Shown here one piece after another: positions 6,724-13,412 of a stretch of DNA of 20,833 nucleotides. Both the position numbers and the translations under genes were made by a program. Below the pieces are notes generated by a model. It was not told where the DNA came from, searched no databases, and saw only the letters and a list, made by a program, of their open reading frames with translations. Every line of letters begins with the position of its first letter. The first letter of the stretch is position 1. Source of the DNA: Oscillibacter sp. Its GTDB lineage: Bacteria > Bacillota > Clostridia > Oscillospirales > Oscillospiraceae. The DNA lies in the NCBI GenBank assembly GCA_003487665.1, contig DNFA01000087.1, positions 2,012-22,844 of the forward strand, in the 5' to 3' direction.

Positions 6724-6772
6724 AAAAATGGAGGCGATGCTCCAGAAAAATCCACACTTGTTTTGGAGTTTT

Positions 6773-6802
6773 ATTATACCATGGGACAGCCGTATTTGTC
6801 AA
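6773..6802 (-). promoter_or_regulatory. Promoter of the YgjV-like gene
   Basis: Consensus -35 TTGACA (6797-6802, minus strand) and consensus -10 TATAAT (6773-6778), 18-nt spacer. It leaves a 5' leader of about 95 nt. Confidence 0.8.
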
Positions 6803-6826
6803 TTGCGGCAAAAGACAATCTCCAAA

Positions 6827-6852
6827 CGCCTTCGGCGGTCTTTTTCCGCTGA
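6827..6852 (+). repeat. 26-bp direct repeat, copy 2 (broken terminator)
   Basis: Identical to 5914-5939. The matching 5' arm AAAAGAC is at 6810-6816, but 10 extra bases (6817-6826) split it from CGCC, so the hairpin is interrupted compared with copy 1. The proS promoter follows 4 nt later. Confidence 0.85.
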
Positions 6853-6856
6853 AAAC

Positions 6857-6885
6857 TTGACAAGCGCAGGGCGGACGGGTACAAT
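6857..6885 (+). promoter_or_regulatory. Promoter of proS
   Basis: Consensus -35 TTGACA (6857-6862), 17-nt spacer, -10 TACAAT (6880-6885); about 40 nt of leader before the start codon. Confidence 0.88.
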
Positions 6886-6931
6886 ATTAAGTTGCAACAC
6901 CCTATATAAAACAAAGGAATGGTATGAAGCT

Positions 6932-8371
6932 ATGGCTAAGGATCAGAGAAATGTGGAAGCGATCACTCCCATGGAGGAGGATTTCGCCAAGTGGTATACG
7001 GATATCTGCCTGAAGGCGGAGCTGGTGGACTATGCGTCCGTGAAGGGCTTTCTGATCCTGCGACCTTATGGCTATGCCATCTGGGAAAACATCCAGAAGT
7101 ACATGGACGCGGAGTTCAAAAAGACCGGCCATGTGAACGTGGCCATGCCGGTTCTCATCCCCGAGAGCCTGCTGAAAAAAGAGGGCGAGCTGGTGGCCGG
7201 CTTCGCGCCGGAGGTGGCGTGGGTCACCCACGGCGGCAGCGAGCAGCTGGAGGAGCGTCTGGCCTTCCGCCCCACGTCCGAGACGATGTTCTGCGACCAC
7301 TGGAGCCACGTGCTGCACAGCTACCGTGAGCTGCCCATGCTGTACAACCAGTGGTGCTCCGTCATCCGCTGGGAAAAGACCACCCGCCCGTTCCTGCGCA
7401 GCCGCGAGTTCTGGTGGCAGGAGGGTCACACCATCCACGAGACGGCGGCCGAGGCCGAGGCCGAGACGGAGCAGCAGCTGAACTGCTACGCCGACGTGTG
7501 CAAAAACGCGCTGGCCATGCCCGTGGTGAAGGGCCGCAAGACCGACAAGGAGAAGTTCGCCGGCGCCGAGGCTACCTACACCATCGAGTGCATGATGAAG
7601 GATCACAAGGCGCTGCAATCCGGCACCAGCCACTTCTTCGGCGACAAGTTCTCCCGCGCCTACGACGTGACGTTCACCGGCCGGGACAACACCCTGCAAT
7701 ACCCGTTCCAGACCAGCTGGGGCGCATCCACCCGGCTCATCGGTGCCATCATCATGACCCACAGCGACAACCACGGTCTGGTGCTGCCCCCGGTCATCGC
7801 CCCCACGCAGGTGGTGGTCATTCCCATCGCCCAGCACAAGGAGGGCGTGCTGGAGGCCGCCGCCGCCCTGCGCGACCGTCTCAGCGCCGCGGGCATCCGC
7901 GTCAGCATGGACGACAGCGATCAGTCCGCCGGCTGGAAGTTCGCTCAGTACGAGATGAAGGGCGTGCCCCTGCGTGTGGAGATCGGCCCCAAGGACATGG
8001 AGAAGGGTCAGTGCTGCATCGCCCGCCGCGACACCGGTGAAAAGACCTTCGTGCCCCTGACGGAGCTGGAGAGCTCCGTGAAGCAGCTGCTGCAGGACGT
8101 CCACGACAATCTGTACGCCATGGCGGAGAAGAATCTGGAGGAGAACACCTTCGATATGACCTCCTGGGAGGAGGTCAGGGAGATGGCGCAGGGCAAGGGC
8201 GGCTTCGCCCGCACCAAGTGGTGCGGCAGCCTGGAGTGCGAGCTGGCCATGAAGGAAAAGGCCGGCGTGTCCAGCCGCTGCATGCCGCTGAAGCAGTCCG
8301 GCACCGAGGGAAAGTGCGTCATGTGCGGCAAGCCCGCCACCACGGACATCTACTGGGGCGTGGCGTATTAA
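6932..8371 (+). CDS. proS: Prolyl-tRNA synthetase, archaeal/eukaryotic-like short type
   Basis: Class II synthetase that charges tRNA-Pro; cytosolic. The 479-residue length and lack of the INS editing insertion mark the archaeal-like form rather than the roughly 570-residue bacterial form. Motifs: RPTSET (113-118), RWE (146-148) and RSREFWWQEGHT (157-168) of motif 2, GTSHFFGDKFS (231-241), and motif 3 GASTRL (264-269). The anticodon-binding domain spans about 290-400. The C-terminal domain keeps a cysteine set (C431, C436, C462, C465) likely to bind zinc and ends in the typical terminal tyrosine (Y479). The start at 6932 is taken because the product then begins MAKDQ; AAAGGA at 6913-6918 gives a rather long 13-nt spacing. 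It is monocistronic between its promoter and a bidirectional terminator. Confidence 0.96.
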   Translation: MAKDQRNVEAITPMEEDFAKWYTDICLKAELVDYASVKGFLILRPYGYAIWENIQKYMDAEFKKTGHVNVAMPVLIPESLLKKEGELVAGFAPEVAWVTHGGSEQLEERLAFRPTSETMFCDHWSHVLHSYRELPMLYNQWCSVIRWEKTTRPFLRSREFWWQEGHTIHETAAEAEAETEQQLNCYADVCKNALAMPVVKGRKTDKEKFAGAEATYTIECMMKDHKALQSGTSHFFGDKFSRAYDVTFTGRDNTLQYPFQTSWGASTRLIGAIIMTHSDNHGLVLPPVIAPTQVVVIPIAQHKEGVLEAAAALRDRLSAAGIRVSMDDSDQSAGWKFAQYEMKGVPLRVEIGPKDMEKGQCCIARRDTGEKTFVPLTELESSVKQLLQDVHDNLYAMAEKNLEENTFDMTSWEEVREMAQGKGGFARTKWCGSLECELAMKEKAGVSSRCMPLKQSGTEGKCVMCGKPATTDIYWGVAY

Positions 8372-8377
8372 AATAGC

Positions 8378-8408
8378 AAAAAAGAACCGCCTTCCGGCGG
8401 TTCTTTTT
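8378..8408. terminator. Bidirectional terminator between proS and the GNAT gene
   Basis: An 8-bp GC-rich stem (8384-8391 with 8396-8403, loop TTCC) is flanked by an A-run (8378-8383) and a T-run (8404-8408). It serves both convergent genes. Confidence 0.9.
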
Positions 8409-8409
8409 A

Positions 8410-9534
8410 TTACAGCTCCTTGATAAAGCAGCGGCGGCGCTTGTGCTGCTCCGTCTGGAAGTCCTTCCACTGGGACTGCACCTTGTCGTTCAGCTCCAGC
8501 ATGGGGCCCGTCTCCGCCTGCTTGATGCCCAGCTTGTGGCAGCCCTTCATGGCCTTGCTGAGGATAACGGCGTTGACGCCCTTCTTCTGATAGTCCGGAT
8601 GGACGGCGATCAGCAGCAGATCCACGGTGTCGTTCTTCCGGAACGCCTTCAGCACGTCCATCCAGCCGGTGGGCATGAGCCGCCCGCGGTTCTTCTGCAA
8701 AGCGGCAGCCAGGCTGGGTGCGCCCACGCCGAAGGCCACCAGCCGGTTCTGCTCGTCCATGACGAAGCAGGTGGTGTTCGGGTTGATCAGCGGCGCGAAC
8801 TTGGCGGAATACTTCCGTATCTGCCGCTCGCCCAGCTCCACCGTGCCGTACAGCGGCGCGTAGGCCACGTTCACCAGCTCGAAAAACGGCTTCAGCAGCG
8901 GCAGATAGGCCAGGCGGTTCTTCGCCTCATGGATGTGCAGATGGTGTCGCTTGAGGACAAAATCGGAGATCTTCTCCCAGCGCTGGATGGTGGCCTCGTC
9001 CGTGGGGACGGTGATCAGCTCCTCGATCCAGTCCACGTCCTTGCCGTAGCCCAGCGCCGTCATGTGGTCGATGTAGTAGGGGTAGTTATAGTATGTAAAG
9101 AAGCAGCTGCGGCGGTCGAAGCCCTCCACCAGCATGCCCTCCCGATCCATGTCGGTAAAGCCCAGCGGCCCGTGGACGGCGGTGCAGCCCAGCTGCCGCG
9201 CCCAGTCCTCCACCACGGCGAACAGGGCGGCAGACACCTCCCGGTCGTCGATAAAGTCCACCTGCGTGAAGCGCAGGCGGTTGGCGCCCCATTTGTCGTT
9301 GGCCTTGCGGGAATAGATAGCGCCGATGCGCCCCACGATATCGCCGTCCCGCTCCGCCAGCCAGCACCGGGCGTCGCAATACTCGAAGGCCGGGTTCTTG
9401 CTGCGATCCCAGTCGGACAGATCGTCGTCGTAGGTGGCGGGGACGAACTGGGGCACGCCCTCATACAGCCGGTTGGGGTAGTCCACAAATTTCCGCAGCT
9501 GCGCCTTTGTCGTTACTTCCACGATAGAAACCAT
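8410..9534 (-). CDS. GNAT-fold N-acetyltransferase-like protein
   Basis: A 374-residue cytosolic protein with acetyltransferase-like features. The N-terminal part (about 1-100) has an RKFVDYPNRLYEG opening and a W-L-A-E-R-D-G-x-I-V-G-R-I-G-A strand pair, typical of the GNAT core entry. The C-terminal part has LLIAVHPDYQKKGVNAVIL, where the acetyl-CoA pyrophosphate loop would lie, followed by an ELNDKV-W-F-HKRRRCF ending seen in YghO-like GNAT proteins. No substrate can be named. The start at 9534 follows AGGAGG (9541-9546) by 6 nt; a far longer in-frame upstream frame lacks such a site and crosses the promoter, so it is rejected. The gene is monocistronic and divergent from the phosphopantetheinyl transferase gene. 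Confidence 0.75.
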   Translation of the reverse strand: MVSIVEVTTKAQLRKFVDYPNRLYEGVPQFVPATYDDDLSDWDRSKNPAFEYCDARCWLAERDGDIVGRIGAIYSRKANDKWGANRLRFTQVDFIDDREVSAALFAVVEDWARQLGCTAVHGPLGFTDMDREGMLVEGFDRRSCFFTYYNYPYYIDHMTALGYGKDVDWIEELITVPTDEATIQRWEKISDFVLKRHHLHIHEAKNRLAYLPLLKPFFELVNVAYAPLYGTVELGERQIRKYSAKFAPLINPNTTCFVMDEQNRLVAFGVGAPSLAAALQKNRGRLMPTGWMDVLKAFRKNDTVDLLLIAVHPDYQKKGVNAVILSKAMKGCHKLGIKQAETGPMLELNDKVQSQWKDFQTEQHKRRRCFIKEL

Positions 9535-9567
9535 AGGGAACCTCCTGTTCCAACACATAACAGTGAC

Positions 9568-9596
9568 AGTGTACGCCTTTTTCAGACAAATTGCAA
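9568..9596 (-). promoter_or_regulatory. Promoter of the GNAT-like gene
   Basis: On the minus strand, -35 TTGCAA (9591-9596), 17-nt spacer, -10 TACACT (9568-9573). Confidence 0.65.
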
Positions 9597-9679
9597 GACC
9601 TGCAAAAATAAGTGGCGCGGCGGTGCGGAATATGGTACAATAGGGGTTGAAAATCAAAACGCGGGAGGCGCGGGATACT

Positions 9680-10252
9680 ATGGAATTGCAGTGGTATGAC
9701 ATCCGGGAGCTGACGGAGGACGCGGCGCTGGCCGTGATGGGCATGATGGACGAGACGCGGCGGCGGCGGGTGGCCGACATCGCCGGTGAGGACGACAGAA
9801 AGCGCACCGTCGCCGGGGAGCTGCTGGCGCGGCAGATGCTGGCGGCACGGCTGGGCTGCCCGGAGAAGGATGTCCCCCTCAGCTGGGACGAGCTGGGCAA
9901 GCCCTCTGTGGAACGAGAGGGCGTCTACGTGTCCGTGAGCCATTCCGGCGCGTGGGCGGTGTGCGTCACGGCGGACGCGCCGGTGGGCGTGGACGTGGAG
10001 GTGGTGCGCTCGGCGCAGGAGAAGTTCATGCGCCGGGTGTGCAGCCAGCAGGAGATGGCCTGCATCCGCCCCGGCGACGACGGCGACTGCCGCCGCTTCT
10101 GGGAGATCTGGACGGCCAAGGAAGCGCTGTTCAAGCTGACAGGCAAAGGGCCTCTGCTGAAGCTGAGCCGTTTTGCCCTGCCGGAGCGCGTGGCGCTGGA
10201 CTACATGGAGAAAAACGGCTGCGCCCTGACGGTGGCCGCCGAGATTTTGTGA
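9680..10252 (+). CDS. 4'-phosphopantetheinyl transferase (Sfp-type superfamily)
   Basis: Moves the 4'-phosphopantetheine arm of coenzyme A onto a conserved serine of a carrier protein (acyl, peptidyl or aryl carrier). The 190-residue product is short for Sfp (about 224) but keeps the full motif order: GKP (73-75), VSVSHSG (84-90), the Mg-binding GVDVEVV (103-109, with D105 and E107), and WTAKEALFK (134-142, with K137 and E138). The ATG at 9680 with GGGAGG (9663-9668) is chosen; a TTG at 9647 in the same frame is possible but has no better site. A -10-like TACAAT lies at 9636-9641 without a good -35. No carrier protein or polyketide/peptide synthetase gene lies nearby, so the substrate is unknown. 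Confidence 0.9.
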   Translation: MELQWYDIRELTEDAALAVMGMMDETRRRRVADIAGEDDRKRTVAGELLARQMLAARLGCPEKDVPLSWDELGKPSVEREGVYVSVSHSGAWAVCVTADAPVGVDVEVVRSAQEKFMRRVCSQQEMACIRPGDDGDCRRFWEIWTAKEALFKLTGKGPLLKLSRFALPERVALDYMEKNGCALTVAAEIL

Positions 10253-10256
10253 AAAA

Positions 10257-10275
10257 TTTTGCAAAGTTTGCAAAA
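10257..10275. promoter_or_regulatory. 19-bp palindromic operator candidate upstream of the oxidoreductase gene
   Basis: TTTTGCAAA (10257-10265), one central G, then TTTGCAAAA (10267-10275) form a perfect inverted repeat. It begins 5 nt after the preceding stop codon and ends 28 nt before the -10 of the next promoter, a suitable place for an activator or repressor. The binding protein is unknown. Confidence 0.45.
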
Positions 10276-10280
10276 AGGTC

Positions 10281-10309
10281 TTTTCAGAACGGTTTTCTTT
10301 TGGTACAAT
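10281..10309 (+). promoter_or_regulatory. Possible promoter of the oxidoreductase gene
   Basis: Good -10 TACAAT (10304-10309). The hexamer 17 nt upstream (TTTTCA, 10281-10286) is a weak -35, which fits a regulated promoter with the palindrome at 10257-10275 just upstream. Confidence 0.5.
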
Positions 10310-10377
10310 AGTCCCGTAAGAAAGCGCCGCCGGATATGCGCGGCGATTTGAGGACGGACAGAGGAGGTTCGCTTTTT

Positions 10378-11412
10378 ATGATCCGAGTCGGTATCATCGG
10401 CTGCGGCAAGATCGCACAGGTGCGCCATCTGCCTGAGTATGCAGCCAACCCCAACGCCGAGATCGTGGCGTTCTACGACAAGAACATGACCCGCGCCCAG
10501 GACATGGCCGCGAAATACGGCGGGAAGGTCTACAACAGCTTCTATGAGCTGGTGGACGATCCCAACGTGGACGCGGTATCTATATGCGTGGAGAACCGCA
10601 GCCATGCGGAGATCTGCACGGCGGCGCTGTATGCGGGCAAGCATGTGCTGGTGGAAAAGCCCATGGCCATCACGCTGGCGGAGTGCGAGTCCATGGTGGC
10701 CGCTGCCGAGCGCAACAGCCGCCACCTGATGGTGGGGCACAACATGCGCTTCGATCCGGTGCACCGCAAGGCCAAGCAGCTGCTGGACAGCGGCATCATC
10801 GGTGATGTGATCACCTTCCGCAGCGTATACGGCAACTCCGGGCCGGAGGGCTGGTCAGAGGATCGTGACGCGTGGTTCTTCGACAAGAACAAGGCGGCTA
10901 TGGGCGCCCTGTCCGACATGGGCATCCACAAGGTGGATCTGATCCAGTACCTGCTGGGTCAGAAGGTCATCGAAACCACCGCCAAGGTGGTCACGCTGAA
11001 CAAGCGCGACGCGGAGGGCAAGCTCATCAGCGTGGACGACAACGCCCTGTGCATTCTGAAGATGTCCGGCGGCGCGCTGGGCACCATGGCGGCCAGCTGG
11101 ACGGTGTACGGCCACGAGTGCCAGTCCACCGTGCTCTACGGCACCAGGGGTCTGATGATGATTTACAGTGAGCCCTCTGCGCCCATCATCGTCAGCGATC
11201 TGGAGGGCAACCGCACCAGCTTCGCCTTCGACACCACCTCCGAAAAGTCCGGCGTCATCGACGAGTTCGTGGACGCGCTGGTACATGACCGTGATCCGGA
11301 GGTGTCCGGCAAGGAGGCGCTGACCACCATGCGCACCATTTTCGGCAGCATCCGCTCGTCCGACATTGCGCGGCCTGTGGCGGTGAACACCGACTTCGTG
11401 ACCCATATCTGA
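10378..11412 (+). CDS. Gfo/Idh/MocA-family NAD(P)-dependent oxidoreductase
   Basis: A 344-residue soluble dehydrogenase, likely acting on a sugar, inositol or sugar-derivative hydroxyl. The N-terminal Rossmann fold has the GIIGCGKIA dinucleotide loop (5-13). The family EKP motif is at 93-95 (VLVEKPMAI), and the putative catalytic D-x-G-x-H is D170-H174 (DMGIHKVD). The C-terminal alpha/beta substrate domain (about 120-340) is complete and the length is normal. The start at 10378 follows GAGGAGG (10361-10367) by 10 nt. A hairpin with a short T-run separates it from the ROK kinase downstream; some read-through is likely, so the two may be linked. The substrate cannot be read from sequence; the ROK neighbour points to carbohydrate metabolism. 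Confidence 0.9.
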   Translation: MIRVGIIGCGKIAQVRHLPEYAANPNAEIVAFYDKNMTRAQDMAAKYGGKVYNSFYELVDDPNVDAVSICVENRSHAEICTAALYAGKHVLVEKPMAITLAECESMVAAAERNSRHLMVGHNMRFDPVHRKAKQLLDSGIIGDVITFRSVYGNSGPEGWSEDRDAWFFDKNKAAMGALSDMGIHKVDLIQYLLGQKVIETTAKVVTLNKRDAEGKLISVDDNALCILKMSGGALGTMAASWTVYGHECQSTVLYGTRGLMMIYSEPSAPIIVSDLEGNRTSFAFDTTSEKSGVIDEFVDALVHDRDPEVSGKEALTTMRTIFGSIRSSDIARPVAVNTDFVTHI

Positions 11413-11426
11413 GAGTTCTGAGCACA

Positions 11427-11454
11427 CGGGGCGGGCGTAAGCCCGCCCCGTTTT
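11427..11454 (+). terminator. Intergenic terminator between the oxidoreductase and ROK kinase genes
   Basis: A very stable 10-bp GC stem (11427-11436 with 11441-11450, loop GTAA) is followed by only four T (11451-11454). It probably ends or attenuates transcription just ahead of the kinase's ribosome-binding site (11458-11463). Confidence 0.7.
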
Positions 11455-11469
11455 AACAGGAGGTAGCAC

Positions 11470-12399
11470 ATGTATCGTATCGGCATTGATCTGGGCGGCA
11501 CCAATATTGCCGCCGGTGTGGTGGATGAATCGCAGCACATCGTGGCGGAGGTCAGCGTACCCACCGGCGCGGAGCGCGGCGCAGAAGCGGTGGTGACGGA
11601 CATCTGCCGGGCAGCGGAGCTGGCCATGGCCAGGGCGGGCATCACGGCGGCGCACTGCGCCAGCATCGGCATCGGCTCCCCCGGCACCTGCGACGGCAGC
11701 CGCGGCGTGGTGGTGCGGGCGTACAATCTGGGTTGGTTCAACGTACCCGTGTGCGACATGGTGACGGCGCGGCTGGGGCTTCCCTGCCGGCTCAGCAACG
11801 ACGCCAACTGCGCAGCGCTGGCAGAGACGGTGGCGGGCGCCGCCGTGGGCTGCCGCAATATGGTGCTGGTGACGCTGGGCACCGGCGTGGGCGTGGGCAT
11901 CGTGTCCGACGGCAAGCTGCTGGAGGGCGTAGGCGGCACCGGCGCCGAGGCGGGACACGCCATACTGGTACTGGATGGCGAGCCGTGCACCTGCGGACGT
12001 AAAGGCTGCTGGGAGGCCTATGCCTCCGCCACCGCCCTGATCCGGCAGGGACGGCGGGCAGCTCTGGCGCATCCGGAGTCACTTCTGGCGCGCTGCGGCG
12101 ACGCCCTCACCGCCAAGGACGTGTTTGACGCGGCGGACGGCGGCGATGAGACGGCGCAGGCGGTGCTGGCGCAGTATTACGTCTATGTGGCCGCAGGCGT
12201 CACCGATCTGGTGAACATTCTGGGGCCGGAGATGGTGCTCATCGGCGGCGGCATCAGCCGCCAGGGAGAGCGGCTGCTCTCTCCCGTGCGGGAGTATGTG
12301 GCAGCCAATTGCTTCGGCGGTCACGACAGGCTTCCGCCGGTGATCGAGGCCGCCCGGCTGGGCAACGAAGCGGGCATCATCGGCGCGGCTGCACTGTGA
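11470..12399 (+). CDS. ROK-family sugar kinase (glucokinase-like)
   Basis: Phosphorylates a hexose, most often glucose, at the expense of ATP; cytosolic. The 309-residue length is typical of ROK glucokinases. Visible motifs: phosphate loop DLGGTN (7-12), SNDAN (109-113) with catalytic D111, LGTGVGVG (136-143), the ROK signature region GAEAGH (158-163), and the zinc site H163 with CTCGRKGC (C173, C175, C180), then WEAYAS. AGGAGG (11458-11463) sets the ATG at 11470. Some ROK members act on fructose, allose or N-acetylmannosamine, and others are repressors; no N-terminal DNA-binding domain is present, so a kinase is favoured. It ends at a bidirectional terminator shared with a GntR-type gene. 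Confidence 0.92.
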   Translation: MYRIGIDLGGTNIAAGVVDESQHIVAEVSVPTGAERGAEAVVTDICRAAELAMARAGITAAHCASIGIGSPGTCDGSRGVVVRAYNLGWFNVPVCDMVTARLGLPCRLSNDANCAALAETVAGAAVGCRNMVLVTLGTGVGVGIVSDGKLLEGVGGTGAEAGHAILVLDGEPCTCGRKGCWEAYASATALIRQGRRAALAHPESLLARCGDALTAKDVFDAADGGDETAQAVLAQYYVYVAAGVTDLVNILGPEMVLIGGGISRQGERLLSPVREYVAANCFGGHDRLPPVIEAARLGNEAGIIGAAAL

Positions 12400-12402
12400 C
12401 GC

Positions 12403-12438
12403 AAAAAAAGAACGTCCCCGTGGGGGACGTTCTTTTTT
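12403..12438. terminator. Bidirectional terminator between the ROK kinase and GntR genes
   Basis: A 10-bp perfect stem (12410-12419 with 12423-12432, loop GTG) is flanked by seven A (12403-12409) and six T (12433-12438), so it works in both directions. Confidence 0.92.
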
Positions 12439-12441
12439 ATA

Positions 12442-13218
12442 TCAGTCAATAGTACGCACAAAGCTCATGCCGCTTTTCTGCATGTGTACATCCAGCCGGA
12501 CGCGGTCGCCGCGGATGTAGCTGCGGGTGTACTCGTAAATGCGCCCGTCCTCCGTGCGGGTGAGCCGCTGGTGGAAGAAGGCGCAGCTGCCCGGCTCCAC
12601 GCCCAGCAGCATAGAGCGGTGGTCATCCAAAATCACCGCCTCATAGCTCTCGTCAGCGGCAAAGGGGACGATGCCCACATGGTACAGCAGGCTGTAAAAG
12701 CTGTGGGTCTGGAGCATGTCGCGGGTCAGGTTCGGGTAGATATACTGGGGATAGTAGCTGGTCTCCAGGATCAGCGGCTCGCCGTCCACGTTGCGGACGC
12801 GGGTGAAGCAGTACACCGGCGTGCCCTCCCGCAGCTCCATCTTCTTGCAGATGGCGGCGCCGGGAACCTCCACCGCGAAGTCCACCAGCGTGGAGGAAGG
12901 CACCTTGCCCATGGAGGACACCTCCGTGGTGAAGGAGTAGCGGACGCCCCGGCGGTTGGTAGCGGGGTCGGCCACGAAGGTGCCGCGTCCGCGCTTGCGC
13001 ACCACCAGCCCCTCGTCCTCCAGCTCACCGATGGCCTGACGGACGGTATTGCGGCTGATGCTCAGGCAGCGGCACAGCTCCGCCTCGCTGGGCAGCAGCG
13101 CCCCCACCGCCAGAACGCCGGTGGAGATGTTGCGCTTGATGATGCCCACCAGCTGTGCGTACAGAGGAATATCGCTGTCCAGCGACAGCGCGGTATGTAG
13201 AATCGGGTTCTGTTCCAT
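12442..13218 (-). CDS. GntR-family transcriptional regulator with UTRA effector domain (HutC subfamily)
   Basis: A 258-residue DNA-binding regulator. The N-terminal winged helix-turn-helix (about 17-82) shows IPLYAQLVGIIKRNI, LPSEAELCRCLSISRNTVRQAI and the wing RKRGRGTFV. The C-terminal UTRA domain (about 100-245) has the typical TPVYCFTRVRNVDGEPLILE strand pair, Y-x-Y-P-N-L, and a closing E-Y-T-x-S-Y-I-R-G-D motif. UTRA domains bind small effectors such as sugar phosphates, histidine degradation products or acyl compounds; the ligand here is unknown. AAAGGA (13227-13232) sets the start at 13218. It converges with the ROK kinase and lies next to sugar-type genes, so carbohydrate control is a reasonable guess. 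A direct repeat over its own -10 suggests autoregulation. Confidence 0.92.
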   Translation of the reverse strand: MEQNPILHTALSLDSDIPLYAQLVGIIKRNISTGVLAVGALLPSEAELCRCLSISRNTVRQAIGELEDEGLVVRKRGRGTFVADPATNRRGVRYSFTTEVSSMGKVPSSTLVDFAVEVPGAAICKKMELREGTPVYCFTRVRNVDGEPLILETSYYPQYIYPNLTRDMLQTHSFYSLLYHVGIVPFAADESYEAVILDDHRSMLLGVEPGSCAFFHQRLTRTEDGRIYEYTRSYIRGDRVRLDVHMQKSGMSFVRTID

Positions 13219-13245
13219 GATCGGGTTCCTTTCCCTTGCGGTAAG

Positions 13246-13261
13246 TTGTACCTATTGTACC
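13246..13261 (-). promoter_or_regulatory. Promoter -10 and tandem operator candidate of the GntR gene
   Basis: The -10 TACAAT (minus strand, 13254-13259) lies inside a tandem direct repeat, TTGTACC-TA-TTGTACC (plus strand, 13246-13252 and 13255-13261). The corresponding -35 is poor. Overlap of the repeat with the -10 fits binding by the regulator itself. Confidence 0.5.
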
Positions 13262-13340
13262 ATACGATCCGGCGGAATGGTAGGGGGTCGCAAAAATTTT
13301 TTATCACCCTGTCGGTTTTCCCCCACCTCGCAGGGCGGTA

Positions 13341-13374
13341 CGCAAACAGCGCCGCTGATGCGGCGCTGTTTGCG
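13341..13374. terminator. 15-bp perfect hairpin downstream of gap
   Basis: CGCAAACAGCGCCGC (13341-13355) and its exact complement (13360-13374) flank a TGAT loop, 39 nt past the gap stop. There is no T-run after it on the minus strand, so it is an atypical terminator. It may instead be an mRNA 3'-end stabiliser for the abundant gap message. Confidence 0.5.
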
Positions 13375-13412
13375 GAACAAAAAGAAGGAAAACCTTTCGG
13401 TAGTAAGCGAAA

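Noticed and set aside
6690..6744. Known riboswitch in the leader of the YgjV-like gene
   Set aside because: The hairpin and U-run are real, but no consensus core of a known riboswitch class could be recognised by eye.
5914..6852. Reading the 26-bp repeats as attL/attR of an integrated element
   Set aside because: No integrase gene is present between them and the repeat is itself terminator sequence, so simple recombination or convergence is as likely.
6902..8470. Long open minus-strand frame (522 codons) antisense to proS
   Set aside because: Antisense shadow of a complete prolyl-tRNA synthetase; it also runs through the bidirectional terminator.
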